A DNA stretch of 42,987 nucleotides from an uncultured Bacillota bacterium (GTDB taxonomy: Bacteria > Bacillota > Clostridia > Christensenellales > QAND01), in the NCBI GenBank assembly GCA_905208455.1, contig CAJLPK010000008.1, positions 1 to 42,987 of the forward strand, given 5' to 3'. Of the stretch, positions 32,236-41,156 are shown piece after piece. Position numbers and translations under genes: made by a program. The notes beneath the pieces are model-generated. The model saw only the letters and a list, made by a program, of their open reading frames with translations. It was not told the origin of the DNA and ran no database searches. Position 1 is the stretch's first letter. The number at the start of each line of letters is the position of its first letter.

Positions 32236-32616
32236 TCAAAAGATGTTTCCCAGTGAAAATTTATATTGGTCAGAAAGATCTCTAAACAATGTTTTTACAA
32301 CTGCTAACTGCGCCGCCGCATGCTCATATTCCTTTTGCTCCAGCAGTGCGCGGACCTCCGTTGTCTGATTGCTGATTTCATCCAGCAGGTTATGGTTAAT
32401 CACGATCGTCCACCGTTCTTCCAACACTTCAAATCTGTCCGATATTTGCTGCATGGTTTCCCCTGCCCGGTCATAGTCCTCAGCCGCCAAGGTATCCAGC
32501 GCCTGCTGGCTCAGTGTCTCCAGCTGACTCAGGTCTGTTTGAAAGCCGTTTTCCCAAAGCAGGGATACTGTAATCAGCGCAGCCAAGGCGGCCAAGCTGT
32601 ATATCAATCTTTTCAT
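32236..32616 (-). CDS. DUF4363 family small membrane-anchored protein
   Basis: 126 residues: an N-terminal membrane segment or uncleaved signal (4-20, LIYSLAALAALITVSLLW), then an all-helical domain (LSQQALDTLAAEDYDRAGETMQQISDRFEVLEERW and two more helices). No catalytic motif is visible. It overlaps the DUF421 gene by four bases. Pairing of DUF4363 with DUF421 proteins is common in Clostridia, where it is thought to be spore-associated; the function is not established. Confidence 0.82.
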   Translation of the reverse strand: MKRLIYSLAALAALITVSLLWENGFQTDLSQLETLSQQALDTLAAEDYDRAGETMQQISDRFEVLEERWTIVINHNLLDEISNQTTEVRALLEQKEYEHAAAQLAVVKTLFRDLSDQYKFSLGNIF

Positions 32617-33320
32617 GGCTTCACCGCCCCGATCCTATACCGAACCAGGTTGCCGCCCTTGATTTGGACTGTCAGCTCTCCTTTTCGGTTTCCCATTGCA
32701 AAAAAAACATTGCGCCTGTCTACCTTGTAGATTTTCAGTGTCTTTTCCACGCCCTGGCTCGTCAATCCCAGTATTTTTAGGTTTTCCCTCTGCCATTCTC
32801 CCTCGATTAGAATGCCAAGCGGCATATCATTTTCCTTTGCCACCATACCTAGATCCTCCATGGAAGGCGGCTGTGTTTTGTTCTGGAACATCACGCTGAG
32901 TTGTCCATTGGTTTCCATCGTCGCACAATATACATCCTCCAAAGCAAACGCATCTTTGGCACGAAGCGCTTCCATCAGCTCCTCTACGCTTAGGCTCAGC
33001 TTTTTCAATTCCTTCTCGTTGATTACACCCTTCCGTATCAGCGTACTGGTTTTTCCACAAAATACTTTTCGCATTTTTCTGCTCTTGATACACAAAAAAG
33101 AAATAAAATTATGACAAATAAATAGCGCAATCATGGGAATGATTCCCTCTACCAAGGATATGGCGGGATCTTGCATCGGCGCGGCCACTACATCTGCGAC
33201 CAACAGCGTGATAACAATTTCATAAGGCTGCATTTGGCCAATCTGGCGCTTTCCCATCAGCCGCATAAAGATGACTACCACAAGATATAAAATCAAGGCA
33301 CGCATAAAAATTGTAAGCAT
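32613..33320 (-). CDS. DUF421 (YetF-like) membrane protein
   Basis: 235 residues. Three membrane segments occupy the first 85 residues and include LMGKRQIGQMQPYEIVITLLVADVVAAPM, the DUF421 hallmark. The cytoplasmic C-terminal YetF domain contains RKGVINEKELKKLSLSVEELMEALR and ALEDVYCATMETNGQLSVM. Bacillus members of this family occur in the spore membrane. GCAAGGAGG lies before the start. It is the first gene of a two-gene unit with DUF4363. Confidence 0.9.
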   Translation of the reverse strand: MLTIFMRALILYLVVVIFMRLMGKRQIGQMQPYEIVITLLVADVVAAPMQDPAISLVEGIIPMIALFICHNFISFLCIKSRKMRKVFCGKTSTLIRKGVINEKELKKLSLSVEELMEALRAKDAFALEDVYCATMETNGQLSVMFQNKTQPPSMEDLGMVAKENDMPLGILIEGEWQRENLKILGLTSQGVEKTLKIYKVDRRNVFFAMGNRKGELTVQIKGGNLVRYRIGAVKP

Positions 33321-33412
33321 GGTTTTCCTCCTTGCTTACAGTTTGTACAAAATAATTAAAAGCATGCGCCATAACTGGTTGAAATACTGACATACCATTG
33401 CCATAACCAAAC

Positions 33413-33441
33413 GCTATAGTAAAAGCGTAGCAAGCAACCAA
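33413..33441 (-). promoter_or_regulatory. Promoter of the DUF421/DUF4363 unit
   Basis: Minus-strand TTGGTT (33441-33436), 17 bases, TATAGC (33418-33413), giving a leader of about 90 bases before the start codon at 33320. No sporulation promoter core is obvious. Confidence 0.45.
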
Positions 33442-33469
33442 GCAATTGCAAGCAAATCCTCCCCCTTAC

Positions 33470-33497
33470 AAACCCTCCGCAATCTGCGGAGGGTTTT
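33470..33497. other. Orphan 12-bp hairpin between tRNA-Val and DUF421 gene
   Basis: AAACCCTCCGCA/TGCGGAGGGTTT (33470-33481, 33485-33496) pairs perfectly around three bases. A short TTTT follows only on the plus strand, but no plus-strand gene ends here. It could terminate an unseen small plus-strand transcript or act as a processing element. The rest of the 33321-33600 gap holds only the promoter and the tRNA terminator. Confidence 0.5.
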
Positions 33498-33542
33498 CCC
33501 TTTATCAGCTCGCTGGCATGCCGGTTAAGCCTTCTTCCATGG

Positions 33543-33581
33543 ATAAAAAAATTCGCAAACCAAGATATGGTTTGCGAATTT
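33543..33581 (-). terminator. Terminator after tRNA-Val (CAC)
   Basis: A 13-bp perfect stem AAATTCGCAAACC/GGTTTGCGAATTT (33549-33561, 33569-33581) encloses seven bases. A T tract on the minus strand follows. It begins about 20 bases beyond the tRNA CCA end. Confidence 0.85.
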
Positions 33582-33600
33582 ATCTGCAGGCGCCGCCTGC

Positions 33601-33676
33601 TGGTGGGACTTACTGGACTCGAACCAGCGACCCCATCGATGTGAACGATGTGCTCTACCAACTGAGCTAAAGTCCC
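33601..33676 (-). tRNA. tRNA-Val (CAC)
   Basis: The acceptor GGGACTT/AAGTCCC is fully paired, with discriminator A and encoded CCA (33603-33601). The stem CATCG/CGATG closes loop TTCACAT; anticodon CAC reads GTG. The D- and T-arms are almost identical to tRNA-Val (GAC) at 3037-3112, which suggests duplication of a common ancestor. Confidence 0.95.
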
Positions 33677-33688
33677 GAGTGCCTTGCT

Positions 33689-33717
33689 ATTATAGCGTAC
33701 AAGGCACAAAAAATCAA
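33689..33717 (-). promoter_or_regulatory. Promoter of tRNA-Val (CAC)
   Basis: Minus-strand TTGATT (33717-33712), 17 bases, consensus TATAAT (33694-33689). The -35 lies just after the uvrA stop at 33721. Confidence 0.75.
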
Positions 33718-33720
33718 GTA

Positions 33721-36579
33721 TCATCTTTTCTTTTCTTCTTTGATTCTTTTCTTATGGCGCTCCAGAATCGGCGCAAGATACTGCCCAGTATAGCTTCCCT
33801 CTGCCTTTGCTACCTGTTCCGGCGTTCCCGCAGCCACAATCGTACCGCCTTTATCTCCGCCCTCAGGGCCCAGGTCTATGATCTGATCCGCTGTTTTGAT
33901 TACATCCAGGTTATGCTCTATGACCACCACGGTATTGCCGCCTTCTACCAGCTGATGCAGGATCTTTACCAGCCTGTCCACATCCGCGATATGCAAGCCC
34001 GTTGTAGGCTCGTCCAAAATATACAGAGTGCGCCCTGTGCCCCTCTTAGACAGCTCTGCGGCAAGCTTTACCCGCTGTGCTTCTCCGCCAGACAATGTCG
34101 TGCTCGGTTGTCCCAGGCGCATATAGCCCAGGCCTACCTGGCAAAGCACATCCAGCTTTCTATGGATTCTTTGGATCGGGGAAAAGAAATCGCGGGCCTG
34201 TTCAATGGTCATATCCAGCACATCTGCAATGTTTTTCCCTTTGTAATAAACCTCTAGCGTTTCCCTGTTGTATCGTTTCCCCTTACAGACATCGCAGGGC
34301 ACATAAATATCCGGCAAAAAGTGCATCTCGATGCGTACAATACCGTCACCCTTGCATGCTTCGCATCTTCCGCCCTTTACATTGAAGCTAAAGCGCCCGT
34401 TTTTATATCCTCTCATCTTGGCATCTGGCGTCTGTGCAAATAAATCGCGGATCATATCAAACACGCCCGTATAGGTAGCCGGGTTGCTGCGCGGTGTGCG
34501 TCCGATGGGAGACTGGTCAATGTCTATGACCTTATCCAGCTGCTCTAGCCCCACCATTTTATCGTAGCGCCCTGGACGGATGCGGGCGCGGTTTAGGTCG
34601 CGGGCCAATGATTTATATAAAATCTCATTGACAAAGCTGCTCTTGCCGCTGCCCGAAACCCCCGTAATGCAAGTCAATACCCCCAAAGGCACCTTAATAT
34701 CGACATTCTTAAGGTTGTTTTCCTGGCATCCCTTTACAAGCAAAGTGCCTGTCGGCTTTCTTCTTTTATGCGGGATCTCCACTTCTTTTTTCCCGGACAG
34801 GTACTGTCCGGTAATGGAATCCTCGCAGGCCTCTATTTCCTCTACCGTACCCTGCGCTACCAACTCACCGCCATGCTCTCCTGCGCCTGGCCCAATATCT
34901 ACAATCTGATCTGCAGCGCGCATCGTATCCTCGTCATGCTCCACAACGATCAGCGTATTGCCAAGATCCCGCAGGCTTTTCAGCGTAGCAAGCAGCTTGT
35001 CGTTGTCCCTCTGATGCAGGCCGATACTCGGTTCATCCAAGATATACAGCACTCCCGTTAGCCGTGAACCAATTTGCGTAGCCAGGCGAATGCGCTGCGC
35101 TTCCCCGCCTGACAGCGTATAAGCCGTTCTTGACAGCGTAATATATTCCAGGCCTACGTCGTTCAAAAACCCAATTCTGGATTTGATCTCTTTGAGAATC
35201 CGGCCCGCTATCATTTCCTCACGCTCTGTCAGCTCTAAATGATCGATAAAATGTTTGATCTCCGAAACAGGCAGATCGGACAGCTCTGCAATGGAAAGCC
35301 CCCCTACCGTCACCCCCAGCACCTCCGGCTTTAGCCTGGCGCCGTGGCAGTCCGGGCAAGGTACATTGGCCATGAACTGCTCGTATTCCTCTTTCATGTA
35401 ATCGCTTTGGGTCTCTTTGTAGCGGCGTTCTATGTTGTTTACCAGCCCCTCAAACTCGCTGTAAAACTTTCCGCTGCCAAATTCCTTATCGTAGGAAACC
35501 TCTATCTTTTCCTTTGACCCATAGAGAAAAAGATCGATAATCTCTTTTGGAAGCTCCGATACCGGCACGTCCAGGGAAAAGCCGTAATGGTTTGCCATGG
35601 CCGCAAAATACATCTCCGCCATCGAGCCCGGCTGCGAGGTATCCCATCCCGGAATACTGATGGCTCCCTGGCGAATGGATTTGCTTTTGTCCGGGATGAT
35701 AAGCTCTGGGTCCACTTTGGTCAGTGTGCCCAGGCCTGAACAGGTGGGACAAGCGCCAAACGGGCTATTGAAGGAAAACATCCGGGGGGTAAGCTCCTCC
35801 ATGCTGATACCGCAGTCCGGGCAAGCATAGTTAGAACTCATGACGGTCTGTTCTCCAGTGTCGGCATCCTGTATCGTGACAACGCCCTGAGACATCGCCA
35901 GCGCCGTTTCCAGGCTGTCGTTAATCCGGCTCTTTGCATCCTCCCGCACAACAATACGGTCCACCACAGCGTAAATAGTATGTTTCTTTGTTTTTGCCAG
36001 TTTCTCCCGTTCTTCAGAGAGGTCAACAATCTCCCCATCTACCATGGCTCTGGCAAACCCGCTTTTGCGCAGGTCTTCAAATACCTTTACGTGTTCGCCC
36101 TTGCGTTCCCGCACCACAGGCGCTAAAAGCAAAATGCGTTTGCCTTCCCCCATGGCAAGTACATTCTCTACCATTTGGTCAATGCTCTGCTGTTTGATAG
36201 GCTTGCCGCATTTAGGACAGTGCGGCTGCCCAATGCGCGCATACAGCAGACGCAGATAATCATGGATCTCCGTAACCGTTCCCACCGTGGAGCGCGGGTT
36301 GCGGGAGGTCGTCTTTTGGTCGATGGAGATTGCCGGCGAAAGCCCTTCAATGGACTCCACATCCGGCTTTTCCATCTGTCCCAAAAACTGGCGCGCATAC
36401 GAGGACAGCGATTCCACATACCGCCTCTGCCCTTCCGCATAGATCGTATCAAATGCCAAGCTGCTTTTGCCGCTGCCGGAAAGTCCCGTAAATACCACAA
36501 GACTATCCCTGGGAATTGATAGATCAATGTTTTTTAAGTTATTTTGCTTTGCTCCACGAATTTCTATCGTTTCGTTCAT
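33721..36579 (-). CDS. uvrA: Excinuclease ABC subunit A
   Basis: 952 residues, full length. UvrA is the dimeric ATPase that finds bulky DNA lesions and loads UvrB. Two ABC ATPase modules are visible: Walker A GLSGSGKSSLAFDT near 33 and GVSGSGKSSFVNEIL near 640, each with LSGGEAQR signatures near 485 and 830. Zinc modules include CPDCG with CPTCSGLG near 255-285 and CEACKGDG with CDVCKGKRYN near 735-765. The C-terminal tail is basic (HKKRIKEEKKR). The start overlaps the uvrB stop by four bases. Confidence 0.98.
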   Translation of the reverse strand: MNETIEIRGAKQNNLKNIDLSIPRDSLVVFTGLSGSGKSSLAFDTIYAEGQRRYVESLSSYARQFLGQMEKPDVESIEGLSPAISIDQKTTSRNPRSTVGTVTEIHDYLRLLYARIGQPHCPKCGKPIKQQSIDQMVENVLAMGEGKRILLLAPVVRERKGEHVKVFEDLRKSGFARAMVDGEIVDLSEEREKLAKTKKHTIYAVVDRIVVREDAKSRINDSLETALAMSQGVVTIQDADTGEQTVMSSNYACPDCGISMEELTPRMFSFNSPFGACPTCSGLGTLTKVDPELIIPDKSKSIRQGAISIPGWDTSQPGSMAEMYFAAMANHYGFSLDVPVSELPKEIIDLFLYGSKEKIEVSYDKEFGSGKFYSEFEGLVNNIERRYKETQSDYMKEEYEQFMANVPCPDCHGARLKPEVLGVTVGGLSIAELSDLPVSEIKHFIDHLELTEREEMIAGRILKEIKSRIGFLNDVGLEYITLSRTAYTLSGGEAQRIRLATQIGSRLTGVLYILDEPSIGLHQRDNDKLLATLKSLRDLGNTLIVVEHDEDTMRAADQIVDIGPGAGEHGGELVAQGTVEEIEACEDSITGQYLSGKKEVEIPHKRRKPTGTLLVKGCQENNLKNVDIKVPLGVLTCITGVSGSGKSSFVNEILYKSLARDLNRARIRPGRYDKMVGLEQLDKVIDIDQSPIGRTPRSNPATYTGVFDMIRDLFAQTPDAKMRGYKNGRFSFNVKGGRCEACKGDGIVRIEMHFLPDIYVPCDVCKGKRYNRETLEVYYKGKNIADVLDMTIEQARDFFSPIQRIHRKLDVLCQVGLGYMRLGQPSTTLSGGEAQRVKLAAELSKRGTGRTLYILDEPTTGLHIADVDRLVKILHQLVEGGNTVVVIEHNLDVIKTADQIIDLGPEGGDKGGTIVAAGTPEQVAKAEGSYTGQYLAPILERHKKRIKEEKKR

Positions 36580-38606
36580 TTTCCTTTTTTTCTCCCTTTA
36601 TAGCCGCTGCTCTTTTTCTGTTTCTTTTTTTCCGGCACGCCGCCGTCCCTCAATGCTAGAATCTCATCACGCAATACTGCCGCACGCTCAAAATCCAATT
36701 CGGCAGCAGCCTGTTTCATTTCTTGCTCCATCAACTGTATTTTCATCTGCCGCTGCTGTGGCGTCAGCTGTACGCTGTCCTTACGGTCCTTATGGGCGCT
36801 TCTGGAGATCTCCAGTACGTTGCGGATGCTCTTTTCCACACTGTGCGGTGTAATATGATGCTTTTCATTATAGGCCAGCTGTATCTCTCGTCTCCGCATT
36901 GTCTCGTCCATAGCACGCTGCATGCTGTCGGTGATTTTATCTCCATACATGATGACGCGGCTGTGTACATTGCGCGCTGCACGCCCAATGGTCTGGATCA
37001 GCGAAGTCGTGCTCCTCAAATATCCTTCCTTATCCGCATCCAAAATCGCGACCAGCCCTACCTCCGGAATATCCAGCCCTTCACGAAGCAGGTTGATCCC
37101 CACCAATACATCATATTCGCCAAGCCGCAGATCCCGAATGAGCTCCATACGCTCCATTGTCTCCGTGTCCGCATGCATATACCTCACACGCATATCCAGC
37201 TGCTCCAAATATTCTGTTAAGCGCTCCGCCATTTTTTTGGTCAGCGTTGTCACCAAGGTTCTGTATCCCTGTTCTGTGGTCTTATGGATCTGCCCGATGA
37301 GATCATCTACCTGTCCTTCTGCCGGCAGCACCGTTACTTCAGGGTCCACCAGCCCTGTCGGGCGGATGATCTGCTCTACCGTCTGCGTACTCACCCCTGT
37401 CTCATAATCTGCCGGTGTGGCAGACACATACACCGCTTGATTCACCCTCTGCGTAAACTCCTCAAACTTTAACGGTCTATTGTCATACGCGCTTGGCAGG
37501 CGGAATCCGTACTGCACCAAAGAATCCTTACGGGAAAAGTCTCCTTTATACATCGCCTTGATTTGCGGAATCGTCACATGGCTTTCATCTATCATCAATA
37601 GATAATCATCCGGAAAATAATCCAACAGCGTATAAGGCGGCTGTCCCGGTTTTCGCCCGTCAAAGTATCGGGAATAGTTTTCTATCCCGCTGCAAAACCC
37701 GATTTCCCGCATCATTTCCAAATCAAATGTCGTACGCTGTTCAATGCGCTGCGCCTCCAGCAGCCTATCCTGCTTGCGAAATGCCTCCGCCTGCTTTTTC
37801 ATATCGCCTTCAATTTGTTCCATCGCAGCATTGAGTTTTGCCTGGCTCGTGGCATAGTGGGTTGCCGGGAACAAAACGGTATGATCCAATATGCGCACAG
37901 GGCTGCCCGTCAAGGTATCAATCTCGCTGATCCGTTCAATCTCATCCCCGAAAAATTCAATGCGAACCGCCCGCTCGCTATGGCTGGCAGGAAAAACCTC
38001 CAGCACATCTCCCCGCGCGCGGAAGGTACCCCGCACAAAGTTTATATCATTTCTCTCATATTGGATATCCACCAAATGACGTATAATATCATCCCTTTCT
38101 CTCCTCATACCGGGCCGAAGAGAGATGGATAAATTCAAATATTCCTCCGGATCGCCCAACGCATAAATGCAGGATACAGACGCTACAATAATAACATCTC
38201 TGCGCTCATTCAGCGCGCTTGTAGCGCTATGGCGCATCTTGTCGATTTCATCATTGATCGCCGTCGTTTTTTCAATGTATACATCACTGGAGGGGATATA
38301 CGCTTCCGGCTGGTAATAATCATAGTAGGAAACAAAGTATTCCACCGCGCTGTCCGGAAAAAACTCCTTGAACTCACTGCACAGCTGCCCGGCCAGTGTC
38401 TTATTATGCGCAATGACAAGCGTAGGCCTCTGCACCTTTTCAATGACCTTGGCCATTGTATACGTCTTTCCGCTGCCTGTGACGCCCAGCAGTACCTGGT
38501 TCTTTTCTCCCCGCAAGATCCCGTCCGCCAGCTTTTCGATAGCTTGGGGCTGATCGCCGGTTGGCTCAAATGGAGATACTACCTTAAACGTTCCCACATT
38601 GCTCAT
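36576..38606 (-). CDS. uvrB: Excinuclease ABC subunit B
   Basis: 676 residues from the ATG at 38606, with AAGGAGG nine bases upstream; an upstream frame to 38633 is not used. UvrB is the damage-verifying helicase of nucleotide excision repair. It shows GVTGSGKTYTMA (Walker A) near 40, the beta-hairpin YYDYYQPEAYIP near 93, DESHVTIPQ near 340, and the C-terminal UVR domain EQEMKQAAAELDFERAAVLRDEI that contacts UvrC. It is first in the uvrB-uvrA operon, under an SOS box. uvrC is not in the window. Confidence 0.98.
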   Translation of the reverse strand: MSNVGTFKVVSPFEPTGDQPQAIEKLADGILRGEKNQVLLGVTGSGKTYTMAKVIEKVQRPTLVIAHNKTLAGQLCSEFKEFFPDSAVEYFVSYYDYYQPEAYIPSSDVYIEKTTAINDEIDKMRHSATSALNERRDVIIVASVSCIYALGDPEEYLNLSISLRPGMRRERDDIIRHLVDIQYERNDINFVRGTFRARGDVLEVFPASHSERAVRIEFFGDEIERISEIDTLTGSPVRILDHTVLFPATHYATSQAKLNAAMEQIEGDMKKQAEAFRKQDRLLEAQRIEQRTTFDLEMMREIGFCSGIENYSRYFDGRKPGQPPYTLLDYFPDDYLLMIDESHVTIPQIKAMYKGDFSRKDSLVQYGFRLPSAYDNRPLKFEEFTQRVNQAVYVSATPADYETGVSTQTVEQIIRPTGLVDPEVTVLPAEGQVDDLIGQIHKTTEQGYRTLVTTLTKKMAERLTEYLEQLDMRVRYMHADTETMERMELIRDLRLGEYDVLVGINLLREGLDIPEVGLVAILDADKEGYLRSTTSLIQTIGRAARNVHSRVIMYGDKITDSMQRAMDETMRRREIQLAYNEKHHITPHSVEKSIRNVLEISRSAHKDRKDSVQLTPQQRQMKIQLMEQEMKQAAAELDFERAAVLRDEILALRDGGVPEKKKQKKSSGYKGRKKGK

Positions 38607-38669
38607 ACAGCACTGCCTCCTTCCATGCTTCAATTTCTTCTCTTTTTCATCAATCGCAGCAATATTTAA

Positions 38670-38681
38670 GAACTAATGTTC
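38670..38681. promoter_or_regulatory. lexA box: SOS (LexA) box of uvrBA
   Basis: GAACTAATGTTC is a perfect 4-4-4 palindrome-type match to the Firmicutes LexA core GAAC-N4-GTTC. It lies 7 bases past the -10 of the uvrB promoter, so bound LexA would block transcription there. The known SOS control of uvrBA in Bacillus supports the call. Confidence 0.85.
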
Positions 38682-38688
38682 TCATTTT

Positions 38689-38717
38689 ATCCTACTGGTT
38701 CTCCTAGCTTTTGTCAA
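38689..38717 (-). promoter_or_regulatory. Promoter of uvrB-uvrA
   Basis: Minus-strand TTGACA (38717-38712), 17 bases, TAGGAT (38694-38689). The start point should fall inside the SOS box at 38670-38681. Confidence 0.75.
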
Positions 38718-38841
38718 TGCTTTAGTATGCCATACATAAAATTCTTTTACAACGGCATTTCCTCTCTTTGCCCCATTCCCGACCCAAAATATCTTCTCCA
38801 AAAATCGTTTTCCCTCATCAAAAAGCTGCCCTTGAGTTTTC

Positions 38842-38870
38842 TTGAAAATCGCGCCCAACTATCCTATACT
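38842..38870 (+). promoter_or_regulatory. Promoter of the XRE-cupin gene
   Basis: Plus-strand TTGAAA (38842-38847), 17 bases, TATACT (38865-38870). The start codon is 49 bases downstream of the -10. It diverges from the uvrB promoter; the 120 bases between them hold nothing else that I recognise. Confidence 0.75.
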
Positions 38871-38918
38871 AAGAATAGACAATCCTCTCTTTTATGGAGG
38901 CCGAAAGGAGCTCATATC

Positions 38919-39470
38919 ATGAATCATCCGGTTGAAATGATCGCTTCCCATCTAAAACAAGTGCGGGAGACATTGGGGCTTTCCGTTGAGGAAGTCTGCA
39001 AAGCGCTGGATATCTCCTCGGAACAGTATCTTAGCTATGAGCAGGCACGCGAGGACATCCCGATTGGTTTGCTCACCAGTTTTTGCAATACCTATGATGT
39101 ATCGCTGGCCAATCTCGTCACAGGCGAAGAACCAAAGCTCAGCGTATATGCCATCAACCGCAAAGGAAAAGGCCTGGAGGTAGAGCGCTATCCCGGCTAC
39201 GATTATGTTTCTTTGGCTCACCAGTTTTTCCATAAAAAATGTTATCCGTTTATCGTTACGGTAAGCCCGGAAAAGGAGCCGGCTAAAATGAATAAGCATA
39301 ACGGCCACGAATTTGACTTTGTGCTGCAGGGCAGCATCAAATGCAAAATCGGAGAAAAGGAAATTATTCTGGAGGAAGGAGACAGCATCTACTTTGATTC
39401 CGTATATCCGCATGGCATACAAGCGAATACGGATGAGCCGGCAAGGTTTTTAGCCATCGTTTTAGAGTAA
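38919..39470 (+). CDS. XRE-family regulator with C-terminal cupin
   Basis: 183 residues from the ATG at 38919, with GAAAGGAG nine bases upstream. Residues 8-70 form a helix-turn-helix (LKQVRETLGLSVEEVCKALDIS...YLSYEQ). Residues 105-183 form a cupin: NGHEFDFVLQGSIKCKIGEKE and LEEGDSIYFDSVYPHGIQ. Such XRE-cupin proteins sense a small ligand through the cupin and regulate metabolic genes. The target is not evident; the gene is transcribed alone and ends in a bidirectional terminator. The neighbouring small cupin gene is convergent. Confidence 0.9.
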   Translation: MNHPVEMIASHLKQVRETLGLSVEEVCKALDISSEQYLSYEQAREDIPIGLLTSFCNTYDVSLANLVTGEEPKLSVYAINRKGKGLEVERYPGYDYVSLAHQFFHKKCYPFIVTVSPEKEPAKMNKHNGHEFDFVLQGSIKCKIGEKEIILEEGDSIYFDSVYPHGIQANTDEPARFLAIVLE

Positions 39471-39476
39471 TCATCC

Positions 39477-39508
39477 AAAAAAGAGACCCTTATAAGGGTC
39501 TCTTTTTT
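39477..39508. terminator. Bidirectional terminator between the two cupin genes
   Basis: A perfect 32-base palindrome: AAAAAAGAGACCCTTA and its complement meet at 39492/39493. T runs exist on both strands, so it can end the plus-strand regulator and the minus-strand coaX-hom-cupin run. Confidence 0.88.
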
Positions 39509-39519
39509 TCATTTCTGAT

Positions 39520-39867
39520 TCAGTCCATAATCACGCAAGCGATCATTTTGAGATCCTGCCCGCCATTATTGGTAATGGAGTGGCCTTCTCCATTGACGGT
39601 AATCATGGTATCGCCCGCCTGAATCTTTTTTTCTGTTCCATTATCATCCACGATGCCTTCACCTTCCAGGATATGATAAAACTCCATTTCCCCATGATGC
39701 TCATGGTATCCGATCCCGCAGCCTGGCTTAAGCGTCATAATGGAAAATACACGGCAGTTTTTCGGCATATCCGCCTTATTCGCCAAAGCCTGGTTCAGCA
39801 CTTCACCAGGGCCGCCTCTCATTTCCTTGCGGACCTCTACTTCAATGGTGTTTGTAGATGTAATCAT
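39520..39867 (-). CDS. Small single-domain cupin protein
   Basis: 115 residues. A cupin-2 barrel: GCGIGYHEHHGEMEFYHILEGEG holds the HxH...E metal-binding set, and GDTMITVNGEGHSITN holds the later histidine. No other domain is seen. Such proteins act as isomerases, dioxygenases or sensors; no substrate can be assigned. The AGGAGG ribosome site lies eight bases before the start. It is the last gene after hom, with a 12-base gap. Confidence 0.85.
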   Translation of the reverse strand: MITSTNTIEVEVRKEMRGGPGEVLNQALANKADMPKNCRVFSIMTLKPGCGIGYHEHHGEMEFYHILEGEGIVDDNGTEKKIQAGDTMITVNGEGHSITNNGGQDLKMIACVIMD

Positions 39868-39879
39868 ACTTCTGCCTCC

Positions 39880-41139
39880 TTATCCTTCGACTCGGATGAT
39901 ATTCCGGATCGTAAAGTACTCCGTCGCTTCGATTTCCTTCACAGCCGCCATCAGCGCCTTTTCCGTGGTTTGATGCGTGATAAATACCAGCGGTACACGC
40001 CCGTTCTTTTCCTGCCCGCGCTGCATCACTGCCGCAATGGATACGCCCTTTTCTCCCAAAATCTTCGCAGCAGATGCCAGTACATTGGGTTTGTCTGTTG
40101 CTTCTGTATGGATGAAATAGCTGCTGGTGAAATCATCCATCACCTTGGCCTGTTTATGATTCAGGAAGCCGTACCGGCGGTGCTTGCCCTCTGTCAGCGC
40201 CGTCAGCACATCGCTCAGCAGCGCGCTTGCTGTCGGGAAATCACCAGCGCCGCGGCCATAGAACATCAGCTGCCCTGCCGCATCGGTATCAGCATATACT
40301 GCATTGAACGGCCCGCTCACAGAATTAAGCGGATGCTCCAACGGAATCATCGTCGGATGCACGCGCACCTCTACCTCATCGCCTACCTGCTTGCCGATGG
40401 CCAGCATCTTGATGCCATAGCCCAGTTCTTTGGCCGTACGAATATCGTCAGCCGATACCTTTGTAATCCCTTCACGCAGGATATTGTCTACCTTCACGCG
40501 TTTGTTAAACGCCAGCGACGCCAAAATCGCCAGCTTGAACTGTACGTCATATCCTTCCACATCATTTTTCGGGTCCGGCTCGGCATATCCCAGGTCCTGC
40601 GCCTGTTTCAAGGCATCTGCATAATCCATGCCTTCTTCGCTCATCTTACTTAAAATATAGTTTGTCGTACCGTTGATGATGCCCATTACGCCCGTAACAT
40701 GATTGGCGGAAAGGCTGTCCGTCACCGCCTTAATCACAGGTACTGCGCCCGCTACGCTGGCTTCAAAATACAGTGCAGCGCCCGTTTTTGCCGCAGCCTG
40801 CTCCAATTCTTCCCAGTGCTTGGAAATCAGCTCCTTATTGGCTGTCACGTATCCCTTCCCGGCCTTGAGCACTGCCAAAGCATAGGACAGCGCAGGATCC
40901 GTTCCACCCATCGCCTCTGCCACAAGCTCAATTTCCGGGTCATTTACGATTTTTTCAAAGTCCGTTGTCAGCACGCCATCCGGGACAGGGCGCTTTTTAT
41001 CCGCATTTTTTACCAACGCATACTTTACTTCCACCTCTGCCCCTGTGTTTTCACAAATGATCTCGGCATTCTTCTCAATCAGCTGGTAGGTACCCAGCCC
41101 TACCGTACCCAATCCCAATAGTGCAATCTTGTGTTTCAT
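39880..41139 (-). CDS. hom: Homoserine dehydrogenase
   Basis: 419 residues. It reduces aspartate semialdehyde to homoserine with NAD(P)H, feeding threonine and methionine. The nucleotide-binding LLGLGTVGLGTYQL is at 6-19, and the family motifs VTANKELISKHW near 100 and MGIINGTTNYILSKM near 155 follow. Residues from about 345 form an ACT domain (VLASAAKILGEKGVSIAAVMQ) for threonine feedback. thrB and thrC are not adjacent. It lies 17 bases after coaX. Confidence 0.97.
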   Translation of the reverse strand: MKHKIALLGLGTVGLGTYQLIEKNAEIICENTGAEVEVKYALVKNADKKRPVPDGVLTTDFEKIVNDPEIELVAEAMGGTDPALSYALAVLKAGKGYVTANKELISKHWEELEQAAAKTGAALYFEASVAGAVPVIKAVTDSLSANHVTGVMGIINGTTNYILSKMSEEGMDYADALKQAQDLGYAEPDPKNDVEGYDVQFKLAILASLAFNKRVKVDNILREGITKVSADDIRTAKELGYGIKMLAIGKQVGDEVEVRVHPTMIPLEHPLNSVSGPFNAVYADTDAAGQLMFYGRGAGDFPTASALLSDVLTALTEGKHRRYGFLNHKQAKVMDDFTSSYFIHTEATDKPNVLASAAKILGEKGVSIAAVMQRGQEKNGRVPLVFITHQTTEKALMAAVKEIEATEYFTIRNIIRVEG

Positions 41140-41156
41140 TGTTGTGAGTACCTCCC

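Noticed and set aside
39580..40653. Long plus-strand open frame of 357 codons
   Set aside because: It lies antisense to hom, whose family motifs are intact. It has no ribosome site and a shadow-like residue composition.
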